A stretch of DNA of 64,000 nt from Kitasatospora herbaricolor (GCF_030813695.1 NZ_JAUSVA010000002.1:8331501-8395500); one strand, 5' to 3'; counted from the first letter of the stretch, positions 26,163 to 34,548 are shown. The notes: generated by a model not told the origin, from the letters alone. Program-made: numbers and translations.

Positions 26163-27125
26163 ATGCGCAGACCCTCCCGTCCGACCGCGGCGATCCTGCT
26201 CGCCCTCCCGCTGGTGCTCGCAGCTCCCACCGCCGCGCACGCGGACCCCGTGTCCAGCACCAGTGGTTTCTACGTCGACCCCGACTCCAGCGCCGCCGCG
26301 TGGGCGGCCGCCAACCCGAGCGACGGGCGCGCCGCCGCGATCAAGGCCTCCATCGCCGCCGTCCCGATGGCGCGCTGGTTCGGCAACTGGAGCGGCGCCA
26401 TCGGCACCGCCACCGGTGCCTACGTCGGCGCGGCCCAGGCCGCGGGCAAGCTGCCGGTCCTGGTCGCCTACAACATCCCGGACCGCGACATCTGCGGCGG
26501 CCAGTCCGCCGGCGGCGCGGGATCCGCCGCCGCCTACGACACCTGGATCGCGGCCTTCGCAAGCGGCATCGGCAGCCGTCCTGCCGTGGTCGTCCTGGAA
26601 CCCGACGCGCTCGGCGACCAGAGCTGCATGACGTCCGCGCAGATCTCCAGCCGCAACGCCCTGCTCAACAACGCCATCACGCAGTTCAACAACAAGGCAC
26701 CCAACACCTGGGTCTACCTGGACGCCGGGAACCCCGGCTGGATCAGCTCGTCCACGATGGCCCAGCACCTGAACGCCGCGGGCCTCGGCCGGGCCCACGG
26801 CTTCGCGCTGAACGTCTCGAACTTCTTCACCACCGCCGAGAACACCGGCTACGCCGGCTCGGTCAACGCGACCCTCAAATCCTCCTACGGCTACACCAAG
26901 CCCTTCACCGTCGACACCAGCCGAAACGGGAACGGCTCGAACGGCGCCTGGTGCAACCCCGCCGGCCGCAGGACCGGTACTCCCACCCAGCTCGGCGGCG
27001 GCGCCGAGATGCTGCTGTGGATCAAGACGCCGGGCGAGTCCGACGGCAACTGCGGTGTGGGAGCCGGCTCGGCGGCGGGCCAGTTCCTGCCGGAGGTCGC
27101 CTACAAGATGATCTACGGCTACTGA
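26163..27125 (+). CDS. Secreted GH6 endoglucanase, catalytic domain only
   Basis: 320 residues. Signal peptide at 1-28 (RPTAAILLALPLVLAAPTAA, cleavage near AHA). One GH6 domain: GFYVDPDSSAA, WFGNWSG, VAYNIPDRDICGGQSAGG (general acid Asp109), VVVLEPDALGD (Asp148), LDAGNPGW, LNVSNFF, DTSRNGNGSNGAWCNPAG, LLWIKTPGESDGNC. Short active-site loops indicate an endo-acting beta-1,4-glucanase. No carbohydrate-binding module is attached, but a Pro-Thr linker-like frame follows the stop in frame (next entry). ATG 26163 follows GAGAAGAGG. Likely repressed by the divergent LacI protein. Confidence 0.93.
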   Translation: MRRPSRPTAAILLALPLVLAAPTAAHADPVSSTSGFYVDPDSSAAAWAAANPSDGRAAAIKASIAAVPMARWFGNWSGAIGTATGAYVGAAQAAGKLPVLVAYNIPDRDICGGQSAGGAGSAAAYDTWIAAFASGIGSRPAVVVLEPDALGDQSCMTSAQISSRNALLNNAITQFNNKAPNTWVYLDAGNPGWISSSTMAQHLNAAGLGRAHGFALNVSNFFTTAENTGYAGSVNATLKSSYGYTKPFTVDTSRNGNGSNGAWCNPAGRRTGTPTQLGGGAEMLLWIKTPGESDGNCGVGAGSAAGQFLPEVAYKMIYGY

Positions 27126-27341
27126 ACCACGCCCACGGCCGAAGACCGCAGCCGTACGTACGACCCGGCCCGGCGCACCCTGCGCCCCGGCAGCCCTGCC
27201 CCCGGTACCTGCCGCCCGGTGCGCCGGGCCCCCTCGCCACCAGCTCCGACCTCGCCGCCGGCGCCGACCTTGCCACCGGCGCCGACCACACCACCAGTTC
27301 CGACCACACCACCAGCGCCGACCACCCGAGGAACCCGATGA
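27126..27341 (+). other. In-frame Pro/Thr linker-like extension after the GH6 stop
   Basis: In the frame of the GH6 gene, directly after TGA 27123-27125, translation continues TTPTAEDRSRTYDPARR and later APSPPAPTSPPAPTLPPAPT then TPPVPTTPPAPTT, ending at a TGA (27339-27341) that overlaps the next gene's ATG as ATGA. This is the composition of cellulase linkers. The last 100 bases are tandem-repeat-like (units of CACCAG and CGCCGACC). Either the relic of a linker whose binding module is gone, or a readthrough extension. Confidence 0.6.
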
Positions 27342-28633
27342 CCCACCGCCTGCCCAGATCCGTCCTCCCCGCCGCTGCCGTCGCCCTGGTGCTCGGCCTC
27401 GCCGCCCCCGCGACAGCCGCGCCCGCACCGCCGGCGACGGCGGCCGGCCACACCCTGCCCGCGGGCACCCGCTTCTACGTCGACCCCGACAGCGACGCCG
27501 CCCACCAGGCCGTCACCGACCTGAAGAACCACGACCTGGCCGGCGCCGCGGCCATGGCGAAACTGGCGAGCTGGCCGGAGGCCACCTGGTTCACCGGCGG
27601 CACCCCCGCGGAGGTCAGGGCCCAGGTGGCGAAGCTGATGCGGGACGCCGGACGCACCGGCACGGTGCCGACGCTCGTCGCCTACAACATCCCGCTGCGC
27701 GACTGCTCGCTCTACTCCGCCGGCGGCGCGCAGTCCGACGCCGAGTACCAGGCGTGGATCAAGGCCTTCGCCCAGGGCATCGGCAACGGCAAGGCCGTCG
27801 TGGTGCTGGAACCGGACGGCCTCGCGAACCTGCCGTCCGACTGCGGTCCCGCATCCGACCCCACCGGTGTCCTCACCGCCGGCCGCATCGCCGACCTCAA
27901 CACCGCCGTCGACGCACTGGAAGGGCGGCCGGGCACCTCGGTGTACCTGGACGCGGGCAACAGCCACTGGAAGAGCGTCGGCGACATCGCCCAGCGCCTG
28001 CTGCAGGCCGGTGCGGCCCGCACCCAGGGGTTCTCGCTCAACGTCTCCAACAACCTGGCCACCGACCTGAACACCCACTACGGCACCTGGGTCTCCCACT
28101 GCCTCTGGTTCGCCACCAAAGGCCCGGCCTGGGCCAACGGGCACCCGGAGTCCTGCGCCGGCCAGTACTACTCCTCGGCCGCCCCGAACGACGGTCAGCC
28201 CGGCAACGCCGTCGATCCGGACGACCCGAGCACCTGGCACTGGACCGACGAGTGGTTCCGGCAGAACGTCGGCACCCCGCCCACCGACCAGCTCACCCAC
28301 TTCGTCGTCGACACCAGCCGCAACGGCCGCGGCGCCTGGACCGCGCCCCCGGGCAAGTACACCGGAGACCCGCAGATCTGGTGCAACGCACCCGACCGCG
28401 GCGTCGGTGCCCGGCCCACCGCCGACACCGGCGTCCCCCTGGTGGACGCCTACCTCTGGGTCAAGACCGTCGGCCAGTCGGACGGCCAGTGCAACCGCAG
28501 CATCCCCGGCGGCACCGTCGACCCCGAGTACGGTGTCGTGGACCCCGCTGCCGGCGCCTGGTGGCCCGAGCAGGCGCAGTCCCTCGTCCGGAACGCCGTC
28601 CCGGCCCTGACGTTCAACCTCAACCTGCACTGA
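27338..28633 (+). CDS. Secreted GH6 cellobiohydrolase-like enzyme
   Basis: 431 residues. Signal peptide at 1-28 (LPRSVLPAAAVALVLGLAAP, cleavage near ATA-A). GH6 domain: TRFYVDPDSDAAHQAV, VAYNIPLRDCSLYSAGG (general acid Asp122), VVVLEPDGLAN (Asp160), LDAGNSHWKSVGD, LNVSNN, WFATKGPAWANGHPESC, HFVVDTSRNGRGAW, LWVKTVGQSDGQC. The long loop region between about 245 and 320 fits exo-acting Cel6B-type enzymes that roof the active site into a tunnel. No binding module. Its ATG overlaps the end of the linker-like frame, so it is probably co-transcribed with the endoglucanase; the pair would act as endo plus exo. Confidence 0.92.
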   Translation: MTHRLPRSVLPAAAVALVLGLAAPATAAPAPPATAAGHTLPAGTRFYVDPDSDAAHQAVTDLKNHDLAGAAAMAKLASWPEATWFTGGTPAEVRAQVAKLMRDAGRTGTVPTLVAYNIPLRDCSLYSAGGAQSDAEYQAWIKAFAQGIGNGKAVVVLEPDGLANLPSDCGPASDPTGVLTAGRIADLNTAVDALEGRPGTSVYLDAGNSHWKSVGDIAQRLLQAGAARTQGFSLNVSNNLATDLNTHYGTWVSHCLWFATKGPAWANGHPESCAGQYYSSAAPNDGQPGNAVDPDDPSTWHWTDEWFRQNVGTPPTDQLTHFVVDTSRNGRGAWTAPPGKYTGDPQIWCNAPDRGVGARPTADTGVPLVDAYLWVKTVGQSDGQCNRSIPGGTVDPEYGVVDPAAGAWWPEQAQSLVRNAVPALTFNLNLH

Positions 28634-28983
28634 GCGGCCGGTACCGGGGGGCGCAGCCGGGGATCTCCGCCGGTCAGGCCGCCGGGCAGGGCGAGTTCGG
28701 TCCGGCGGGGCCGAGGGGTGCGGAGCGCGGTGCCCGCCCGGCCGGTGTTCCCCTCGGCCCCGCGGGTACCGTGCTCGGCACCGGCTCCGGCTCTGTGGCT
28801 CCGTGACGGCGCGGTGGCCGGAGCGGCCGGGACGTGCCGGCCCCGCCGGCCCTCCCGGCGGCCCAACTCCTCGCCGCGGCAAGCCTGAGCACGATTGCCC
28901 TCCCCTCGCGTCGGTCTCCGGAACGTCCTCAGGAGGTGGCACACGGGACGCCTGATCTCGCCTGCCGAAAGGGTCGAACTTCC
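28634..28983. other. 350-base spacer after the cellulases
   Basis: No coding frame with normal codon bias. Short GC-rich inverted segments (for example GGGGCCGAGGGG at 28708-28719 against CCCCTCGGCCCC at 28751-28762) could form a terminator for the cellulase transcript. Confidence 0.45.
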
Positions 28984-29013
28984 TTGACGCTTTTGCCGGG
29001 GCAGTGCTCTACT
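28984..29013 (+). promoter_or_regulatory. Candidate promoter giving a leaderless S41 mRNA
   Basis: TTGACG (28984-28989), 18 bases, TCTACT (29008-29013), then ATG at 29021. The distance to the start codon is only 7 bases and no ribosome binding site is present (CTCCCAGCC precedes ATG), so transcription would begin at or near the A of ATG. Confidence 0.5.
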
Positions 29014-29020
29014 CCCAGCC

Positions 29021-29926
29021 ATGACAACTCTGACGCAGCTTCAGCCGACACCCGTCATCGACGAGACGGTCCGGCTGCTGACCGAGCATTACGTCTTCGC
29101 CGGGACGGCCGAGCAACTCGCCGGCCTGCTACGACGACGCCTCGCCGAGGGGGCCTACGACGTCGACGGTGCCGAGGAGCTCGCCCGTCTGGTCACCGCC
29201 GACCTGCAGTCCCTCAACGGCGACCGACACCTGAGACTGAAGCACCACGCCGACCCGGTCTCCCCTGAACAGGGGGCCGCCAGCCGGGACGCCATGCGCC
29301 GGGACTTCGAGACCTCGCTGGGCGGCGCGCCCCGGGTGGAGTTGCTCGCCGGCGGGGTCGCGGTGGTGGAGCTGGCGCCGATGCTGTTTCCGCTGGAGTG
29401 GGCCGCCGAACCGCTGAGCGCCGCGCTCACCCTGGCCTCCCGCGCCCAGGCGCTGATCGTGGACCTTCGCGGCAACCGGGGCGGTGACCCGGACACGGTC
29501 GCCTTCGTCTGCAGTTACCTGCTGGACGAGCGCACCCACCTCAACACCATGGAATGGCGCGAGAACGAGCGCAGCGAGCAGTCCTGGAGCCTGCCGTACG
29601 TTCCCGGCGCTCGCTTCGGCGGCAGCAAGCCGCTGTACGTGCTGTCGAGTGACAGCACCTTCTCCGCCGCCGAGGAGCTGGCGTACGACCTGCAGCAACT
29701 CGGCCGCGCCGTCGTCGTCGGTGAGCGCAGCCGCGGCGGCGCACACCCCTGCAGGGGCTGGACGGTGCACCCGCACCTGGAGGTCACCGTCCCCATGGGC
29801 CGCGCCGTCAACCCCGTCTCCGGTGCGAACTGGGAGGGCACCGGCGTGCAGCCGGACGTCCCTTGCACTGCGGCCGAGTCCCTCGACCGGGCGCACGAGC
29901 TGGCCCTCGCCCGGCTGGCCGGCTGA
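29021..29926 (+). CDS. S41-family peptidase (tail-specific / IRBP type)
   Basis: 301 residues, no signal peptide, so apparently cytosolic. N-terminal helical domain (TVRLLTEHYVFAG... ADLQSLNGDRHLRLKHHAD) like the first domain of IRBP-type S41 proteins, then the catalytic core: LIVDLRGNRGGDPDTVAF near 145-162, LYVLSSDSTFSAAEELAYDL with nucleophile Ser215, VVVGERSRGGAHPC and PMGRAVNPVSGANWEGTGV. No PDZ domain. Substrate unknown. The start is supported by a promoter immediately upstream and absence of a Shine-Dalgarno sequence. Confidence 0.9.
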   Translation: MTTLTQLQPTPVIDETVRLLTEHYVFAGTAEQLAGLLRRRLAEGAYDVDGAEELARLVTADLQSLNGDRHLRLKHHADPVSPEQGAASRDAMRRDFETSLGGAPRVELLAGGVAVVELAPMLFPLEWAAEPLSAALTLASRAQALIVDLRGNRGGDPDTVAFVCSYLLDERTHLNTMEWRENERSEQSWSLPYVPGARFGGSKPLYVLSSDSTFSAAEELAYDLQQLGRAVVVGERSRGGAHPCRGWTVHPHLEVTVPMGRAVNPVSGANWEGTGVQPDVPCTAAESLDRAHELALARLAG

Positions 29927-30116
29927 CCCGGGCGGACTCGTCGACAGGACCGCGGGCGGCGGTACCGATCGAGATCGGCGAACGTCACCGCCCCGCTCTT
30001 CGGGCGGACCCACCGGGACGCCGGGGCACTTCGCAGTCGGGCCCGGCTGCCGGGCCCGGCAACCGGGCTTCGGGAAGTCCGGGCGGGTGCCGGCGCCGTT
30101 GGTCGATGATGGCGGG

Positions 30117-30416
30117 ATGACGGACAACCAGGGACCGAAGTCGCTGAGCGACGATGCCGAGATGTTCGCGATCGCCCTGCTGAAGGCGCGCCTCGCGGCC
30201 GGGTCCCGGCCGGCGGCGGCGAAGGCGTGCTCGGACATCCTCGACCGCTTCGAGGCCAGGTCCGACGAGGGGGGTCTGCGCACGCTGGCGGCGCATCTGG
30301 TCGAGGTTGCGGCCGGCCTCGCCGGCGGGCGACTGGACGCCTTGGAGCGCCTGGAGCAGATCGAGCGCGACGCCCTGCAACGGCAGCAGCAGCCCGGACA
30401 GTGGCCCGGACCCTGA
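30117..30416 (+). CDS. Small helical unknown protein
   Basis: 99 residues. Predicted all-helical: DDAEMFAIALLKARLAAGSR, ACSDILDRFEARSDEGGLRT, AAHLVEVAAGLAGGRLDALE, then a Gln/Pro tail ending QQPGQWPGP. Good codon bias. ATG 30117 has GGCGGG upstream. No family recognised; 190 bases after the peptidase on the same strand. Confidence 0.6.
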   Translation: MTDNQGPKSLSDDAEMFAIALLKARLAAGSRPAAAKACSDILDRFEARSDEGGLRTLAAHLVEVAAGLAGGRLDALERLEQIERDALQRQQQPGQWPGP

Positions 30417-30765
30417 CCGGCGAACCCTGGATCGGCCTGTACCCGCAGGCGCGGTGGCCGGCTTCGACGGGGGGCCGGTACGCACGGCCTCGCCGCGCCC
30501 GCCCGAGCGCGGCGATGCCCTGACCAAGCGTGATCGCTGTGCGGCACCGTACGTACGGGCGGGGGCGACCGGAGCAGCACCCGCGGCGAGGACCGCCGGC
30601 CCGACGCCCGCCACCTGATCCGGGCCGGGGACGGTGCCGTCATCGACCCGGCCTCCGTGCGGGGGGTTGCCGGAGGCGGTGGGTGGGCGATGTCGAGAAG
30701 CTGTCCACCGGTTGTGTACAAGCTCTGTGTTGCGGGAGATCGTCGGTCGCGCAATGCCCACGTTC

Positions 30766-30861
30766 CGGCGGAGGCCGGATCGGGGTGCCCAGCCCCGGCG
30801 GAGGCCGGATCCGGGTGCCGGACGGTGCGACCTACCCGGCGTCCGGGTCCGGCCTCCGCCG
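30766..30861. repeat. Duplicated arm and large hairpin at the 3' end of the GntR gene
   Basis: A 24-bp unit beginning CGGCGGAGGCCGGAT occurs at 30766-30789 and 30796-30819. The second copy is the left arm of a 26-bp stem (30796-30821 with 30836-30861, 23 of 26 paired, 14-base loop) whose right arm lies inside the last codons of the minus-strand GntR gene. It probably terminates that gene. The rest of the 30417-30831 gap shows no gene. Confidence 0.7.
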
Positions 30862-31509
30862 CCGGTACGCCGACTGGGCGAGCGCGATGTGACGGGCCAC
30901 CAGGTCACGGGCCCGCTCCTGGTCGCCCTCGTCGATGGCCGCCACGATCTCGGCGTGCTCCCGCCAGGAGTCCGTGGCCCGGCGCGGCAGCTCGGCCGCG
31001 TACACCCAGGCGATCTTGTCGCTGAGCTGGGTGACCAGTTGACCGAGCGTGCGGCTGCCCGAGGCGGCGGCGATCACCTCGTGCAGCCGGCTGTTCAGCC
31101 GGGCCAGCTCCTCCAGCCGCCCGTCCTCCGCGGCCTCCATGCCCAGCGACACCAGCTCCTTCATCCGCCCGACCTGCTCCGCCGTCCGCCGCAGGGCGGC
31201 CCGGCCGGCACCCAGCGGCTCCAGCAGGGCCCGGATCTCCAGCAGGTCCTCGGCCTCGTCGTCGCTCAACTCCACCACGGCGATGCCCGCGTAGGGCCGG
31301 CTCACCAGGAAGCCCTCGGCCTCCAGCGAGCGCAGCGCCTCGCGGACCGGCACCCGGGAGACCCCGTACCGCGCCGCCATGGTCTCCTCGGTCAGCCGCT
31401 GGCCGGGGCGGTGGACGCCCCGGATCAGGTCCTCGCGGATGGCCCGGACGACTGCCTGCGGCGAGACCCGCCCACGGCCCGTCGCAGGCCGTGCAACCTC
31501 GTCTTCCAC
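30832..31509 (-). CDS. GntR-family regulator, FadR/FCD subfamily
   Basis: 225 residues. Winged helix-turn-helix at about 15-80 (PQAVVRAIREDLIRGVHRPG, LTEETMAARYGVSRVPVREA, LRSLEAEGFL) and an all-helical FCD ligand domain (about 95-215: DLLEIRALLEPLGAGRAA, LNSRLHEVIAAASGS, SWREHAEIVAAIDEGDQERA) with the metal-binding Asp/His pattern. GTG 31509 follows GAGG. It is divergent, 49 bases between starts, from the acetamidase remnant, its likely former target. Confidence 0.9.
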   Translation of the reverse strand: MEDEVARPATGRGRVSPQAVVRAIREDLIRGVHRPGQRLTEETMAARYGVSRVPVREALRSLEAEGFLVSRPYAGIAVVELSDDEAEDLLEIRALLEPLGAGRAALRRTAEQVGRMKELVSLGMEAAEDGRLEELARLNSRLHEVIAAASGSRTLGQLVTQLSDKIAWVYAAELPRRATDSWREHAEIVAAIDEGDQERARDLVARHIALAQSAYRRRRPDPDAG

Positions 31510-31558
31510 GGAAACCTCGATCGGATGCAATCGCCGCTCCTTCGGCGAAGGAGCTGGC

Positions 31559-31711
31559 GTGGCGAACGTACTACAACCAGGTACCGGCCCGATCGACGGC
31601 GACGCGTACCTCCCCTCGACCCCCGACACCGTCTCCTGGGGCCTTCTGCCGACCGCGGCCGACCGACCCGTCCTCACCGTCGACTCCGGGTCGACGGTAT
31701 GCGGCGCTTGA
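31559..31711 (+). pseudogene. Acetamidase/formamidase family, N-terminal remnant
   Basis: GTG 31559 with AAGGAG just upstream opens VANVLQPGTGPIDGDAYLPS then TPDTVSWGLLPTAADRPVLT and VDSGSTVCGA, then a stop at 31711. This matches the N-terminal strand pattern of acetamidase/formamidase proteins (normally about 300-430 residues; the next block would read D-T-V-S-H-E-G). Everything after about residue 48 is missing. Start and ribosome binding site are intact, so the deletion is probably fairly recent. The following bases (31712-32071) hold no recognisable gene. Confidence 0.75.
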
Positions 31712-32071
31712 TCGACGAGCACGGGCCGCGGATGTCGCCGCACCTGGTCGCCTGGATGCGCCACCCCTGGACGGCCGGGGCGGGAGCTGACGGGCCGGCA
31801 CCCGGCGGCACCGCCCGCGGCCGGCCGCTCGCCCCGGGGCTCGCCGTCGGGGCCTGACCGTCCACCAGGGTCTCGTCGCCGGCGGCGGAATCGCCCGGTC
31901 CGTCGAAGCGCCGGCCGGGCCGGTGGGTGCGGGGCCGTGCAGGGGAGCACCCGTCCGTGGTGGGTCCCGGGCGTCGTCCGGGTCGTGCGTCCCGACCGTC
32001 GCGGGACGCGATGCCCGGGCAGCGCCCTGCCGGGCCGTCGTTCGGGGTCGTCCGGGGGTAGCGTCTTCGGC

Positions 32072-32833
32072 ATGGACCTTCGTACCACCGTTGAGCGCGC
32101 TCAACGCCTCAAGCAGCTGCACGCCCAGCACCGGCCGCTCGTGCTGCCGACCGTCTGGGACGTCTGGTCCGCGCGGACGGCAGTCGGCGCCGGGTTCCCG
32201 GCGCTGACGATCGGCAGCCATCCGCTCGCCGACTCCCGAGGGGCCGAGGACCACGAGGGGCAGACCTTCGAGGAGGTGCTCGCCGCCGTCAGGCCGATCA
32301 TCGCCGCGGTCGACGTCCCCGTGTCCGTCGACCTGGAAGCCGGATACGGACAGGAACCCGCGGACCTCGTCGCCGGACTCACCGAGATCGGCGGCGTCGG
32401 TCTCAACATCGAGGACACCGTCCACTCGGACGGCGGACGTGTGCGCAGCACGCAGGAGCACGCGAGCTACATCGCCGGCCTGCGCGCGGCGGCCGACGAC
32501 GCGGGGATCCCGCTCTGGGTGAACGGGCGCACCGACCTGTTCATCCATGCCGAGGACGCCGCCGGAGTCCTCGACGAGGCGATCGAGCGGCTGCGGGCCA
32601 TGGAGCAGGCCGGCGCCGACAGCGTCTACCCGGTGGGCATCCAGGACAACGACGACCTGCTCACGGCGGTGACCGGCGCCGTCGCCGTTCCGGTGAACTC
32701 CACGGCGCATCCCGTCAGGCACGACCTTGAGCGCTTCCGTCGCCTCGGCGTCGGCCGGATCACCTACGGTCCGCTGCTGCAGATCGCGTTGACGGATGCG
32801 ATGAAGGACATGCTCCGCCCGTGGGGTCCCTGA
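32072..32833 (+). CDS. Isocitrate lyase / PEP mutase superfamily protein
   Basis: 253 residues, TIM-barrel of the PEP mutase / isocitrate lyase superfamily: VLPTVWDVWSARTAVGAGFP near 26-45, PVSVDLEAGYGQEPADLV near 85-102, GVGLNIEDT, WVNGRTDLF, GADSVYPVGI, PVNSTAHP. Metal-ligand acidic residues of the D-L-E-A-G-Y-G and N-I-E-D motifs are present; the catalytic KKCGH loop of true isocitrate lyases is absent. Reaction cannot be fixed; methylisocitrate-lyase-like or oxaloacetate-hydrolase-like activities are possible. Cytosolic, single gene. Confidence 0.87.
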   Translation: MDLRTTVERAQRLKQLHAQHRPLVLPTVWDVWSARTAVGAGFPALTIGSHPLADSRGAEDHEGQTFEEVLAAVRPIIAAVDVPVSVDLEAGYGQEPADLVAGLTEIGGVGLNIEDTVHSDGGRVRSTQEHASYIAGLRAAADDAGIPLWVNGRTDLFIHAEDAAGVLDEAIERLRAMEQAGADSVYPVGIQDNDDLLTAVTGAVAVPVNSTAHPVRHDLERFRRLGVGRITYGPLLQIALTDAMKDMLRPWGP

Positions 32834-32937
32834 GCAACCGGCCGGGCGGCCGGGCGAGCTGGTGCCCGAGCCGCCCGACCGCCTCGGCCGACCGGCCGTG
32901 AGCATGCGGGTACGGCCGCCGGCGGCCGGGCATGGGC

Positions 32938-32989
32938 GCACCGGCCGCCCGCACCGGCCGCCCGCACCCGTCGCCCGGACCCGTCGCCC
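32938..32989. repeat. Four 13-bp tandem repeats
   Basis: Units GCACCGGCCGCCC, GCACCGGCCGCCC, GCACCCGTCGCCC and GGACCCGTCGCCC follow one another without gaps in the 326-base space between the PEP-mutase-like gene and the phosphoesterase gene. No gene is seen there. The second pair differs from the first at the same position(s), so two rounds of duplication are likely. Confidence 0.7.
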
Positions 32990-33159
32990 GCGGCCCGGCC
33001 GTCCCGGCCGGGCGGGCGCAGCCCCAGGGGGCCGTTCGCGCCGCCTCACCCGACCGGGCACCGTCAGCTCTTGAACTCCCGTTCATCCGGGCGTTGCCCG
33101 CCACCGCCGGGGCCGGGTCGATACTGCTTCCCGAATCGGGCGACCCACCGGGAGACAGC

Positions 33160-34353
33160 ATGTTCAGCAGGATCGGTGCGGCCGCGGGCCTCACCCTCGC
33201 GATGACCGTGGTGCCGGCCACCGCCGCGACGGCGGACGACGGCCGCGCCGCGCACGGCGCCCGCGCGCCGTTCACGCTGGCCGTGTACGGCGACGCCCCG
33301 TACGGCACCTCGCCCACCGACACCTCCGAGTTCGAGGCGACCCCGGCGTTCATCGCCTCCGTCAACGCCGACCGGGACGTCAGCACCGTGATCCACGTGG
33401 GCGACATCCACTCCGGCAAGCAGTACTGCACCGAGGCGTACGACCGGTCGATCGCCGCGCTCTGGAGGACCTTCGCCGACCCGCTGGTCTACACGCCCGG
33501 CGACAACGAGTGGTCCGACTGCCACAAGGCCGCCGAGGGCGGCGGCAAGTACAACGCCGCCACGGGGCAGATCGATCCGGTCCTCGACCCGGCCACCGGC
33601 CGGCCGGTCGACCACGCCGCCGGCAACCCCGTGCAGAACCTGGACCTGGTCCGCCGGACGTTCTTCGCCCGGCCCGGCCACACCCTCGGCAGTGACACCC
33701 TGCGCGTCCTGTCGCAGGCCCAACTGCCCCACCGGGCGCACCCCGAGGACGCCGAGTACGTCGAGAACGTGCTCTGGGTCAAGAACGGCACCCTGTTCGT
33801 GACGGTCAACCTCCCCGGCGGCTCCAACAACGACGCGGACCCCTGGTACGGCGCGCCGACCGCCTCCCAGGAGCAGCTCGACGAGGCCGCCCACCGCACC
33901 GCCGCCGACCTGCGCTGGCTGGACACCGCCTTCACCCTCGCCCGGGCCGGCGGCCTCTCCAGCGTGGTGGTCACGGCCCAGGCCGACATGTGGGACCTGG
34001 ACGGCAAGCCGGCCTCGCACGTGGCGAACTACGAGCCGCTGGTCGCCGCGCTGGCATCGCACACCACCGCCTTCGGCAAGCCGGTCCTGCTGCTGATGGG
34101 CGACTCGCACGTCTACCGCTCGGACAACCCGCTCACCCAGGGCTCGGCCTGCACCGGCGACGAGGGTGTCTGCTCCTACGACGCCTGGAACAGTCACCCG
34201 AGCTACCGGGTGCCGAACTTCCACCGCATCGTCGTCCACGGCAGCACCGTCCCGCTGGAGTGGCTGAAGCTGACCGTCACCCCCGGCGCCCACAACCCGA
34301 CCACCGCCGCCTCCTTCGGCCCGTTCACCTGGACCCGCGTCACCAAGGGCTGA
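33160..34353 (+). CDS. Secreted metallophosphoesterase-like protein
   Basis: 397 residues. Signal peptide at about 1-25 (FSRIGAAAGLTLAMTVVPAT). Calcineurin-like fold: LAVYGDAPYG near 41-50, TVIHVGDIHSGKQYC near 74-88, VYTPGDNEWSDCHKA near 109-123, LFVTVNLPGGSNND, and a late LLMGDSHVYRSDNPL. The D-x-P/G-D-x-H/G-D-N-E series fits a two-metal phosphoesterase with altered first motif. It is exported, possibly for phosphate release. GGGAGACAGC precedes ATG 33160. A bidirectional terminator follows. Confidence 0.82.
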   Translation: MFSRIGAAAGLTLAMTVVPATAATADDGRAAHGARAPFTLAVYGDAPYGTSPTDTSEFEATPAFIASVNADRDVSTVIHVGDIHSGKQYCTEAYDRSIAALWRTFADPLVYTPGDNEWSDCHKAAEGGGKYNAATGQIDPVLDPATGRPVDHAAGNPVQNLDLVRRTFFARPGHTLGSDTLRVLSQAQLPHRAHPEDAEYVENVLWVKNGTLFVTVNLPGGSNNDADPWYGAPTASQEQLDEAAHRTAADLRWLDTAFTLARAGGLSSVVVTAQADMWDLDGKPASHVANYEPLVAALASHTTAFGKPVLLLMGDSHVYRSDNPLTQGSACTGDEGVCSYDAWNSHPSYRVPNFHRIVVHGSTVPLEWLKLTVTPGAHNPTTAASFGPFTWTRVTKG

Positions 34354-34448
34354 CCGCGCCCCCCGGGCGCCGGCGGGCCCGGCCCGTACCGGCCGCCGGC
34401 CGGCTCCGCGCGGTGCGTCGGCCGGGCCTCGTCGCTCCCACCGACGAC

Positions 34449-34483
34449 GGCCGGCCCGGGAGAGGAACTCTCCCGGGCCGGCC
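34449..34483. terminator. Strong bidirectional terminator
   Basis: A perfect 16-bp stem (34449-34464 with 34468-34483; arm begins GGCCGGCCCGGGAGA) and a three-base loop, between the convergent phosphoesterase and RHS genes. Confidence 0.85.
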
Positions 34484-34548
34484 CACCTGTCCTTCATCGG
34501 CCGGTGTCACCCCGGCCCGCTCCGCCCCGGCGGAGCGTCACCCGCGGC

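Noticed and set aside
30712..30721. TTGTGTACAA, resembling a GntR-family operator
   Set aside because: It lies beyond the 3' end of the GntR gene with no promoter nearby, so position does not support an operator role.
31712..31857. Frame reading RLIDEHGPRMSPHLVAWMRH after the acetamidase remnant
   Set aside because: Looks protein-like for about 20 residues but then becomes Gly/Pro/Arg-rich, and it does not match the missing acetamidase sequence.
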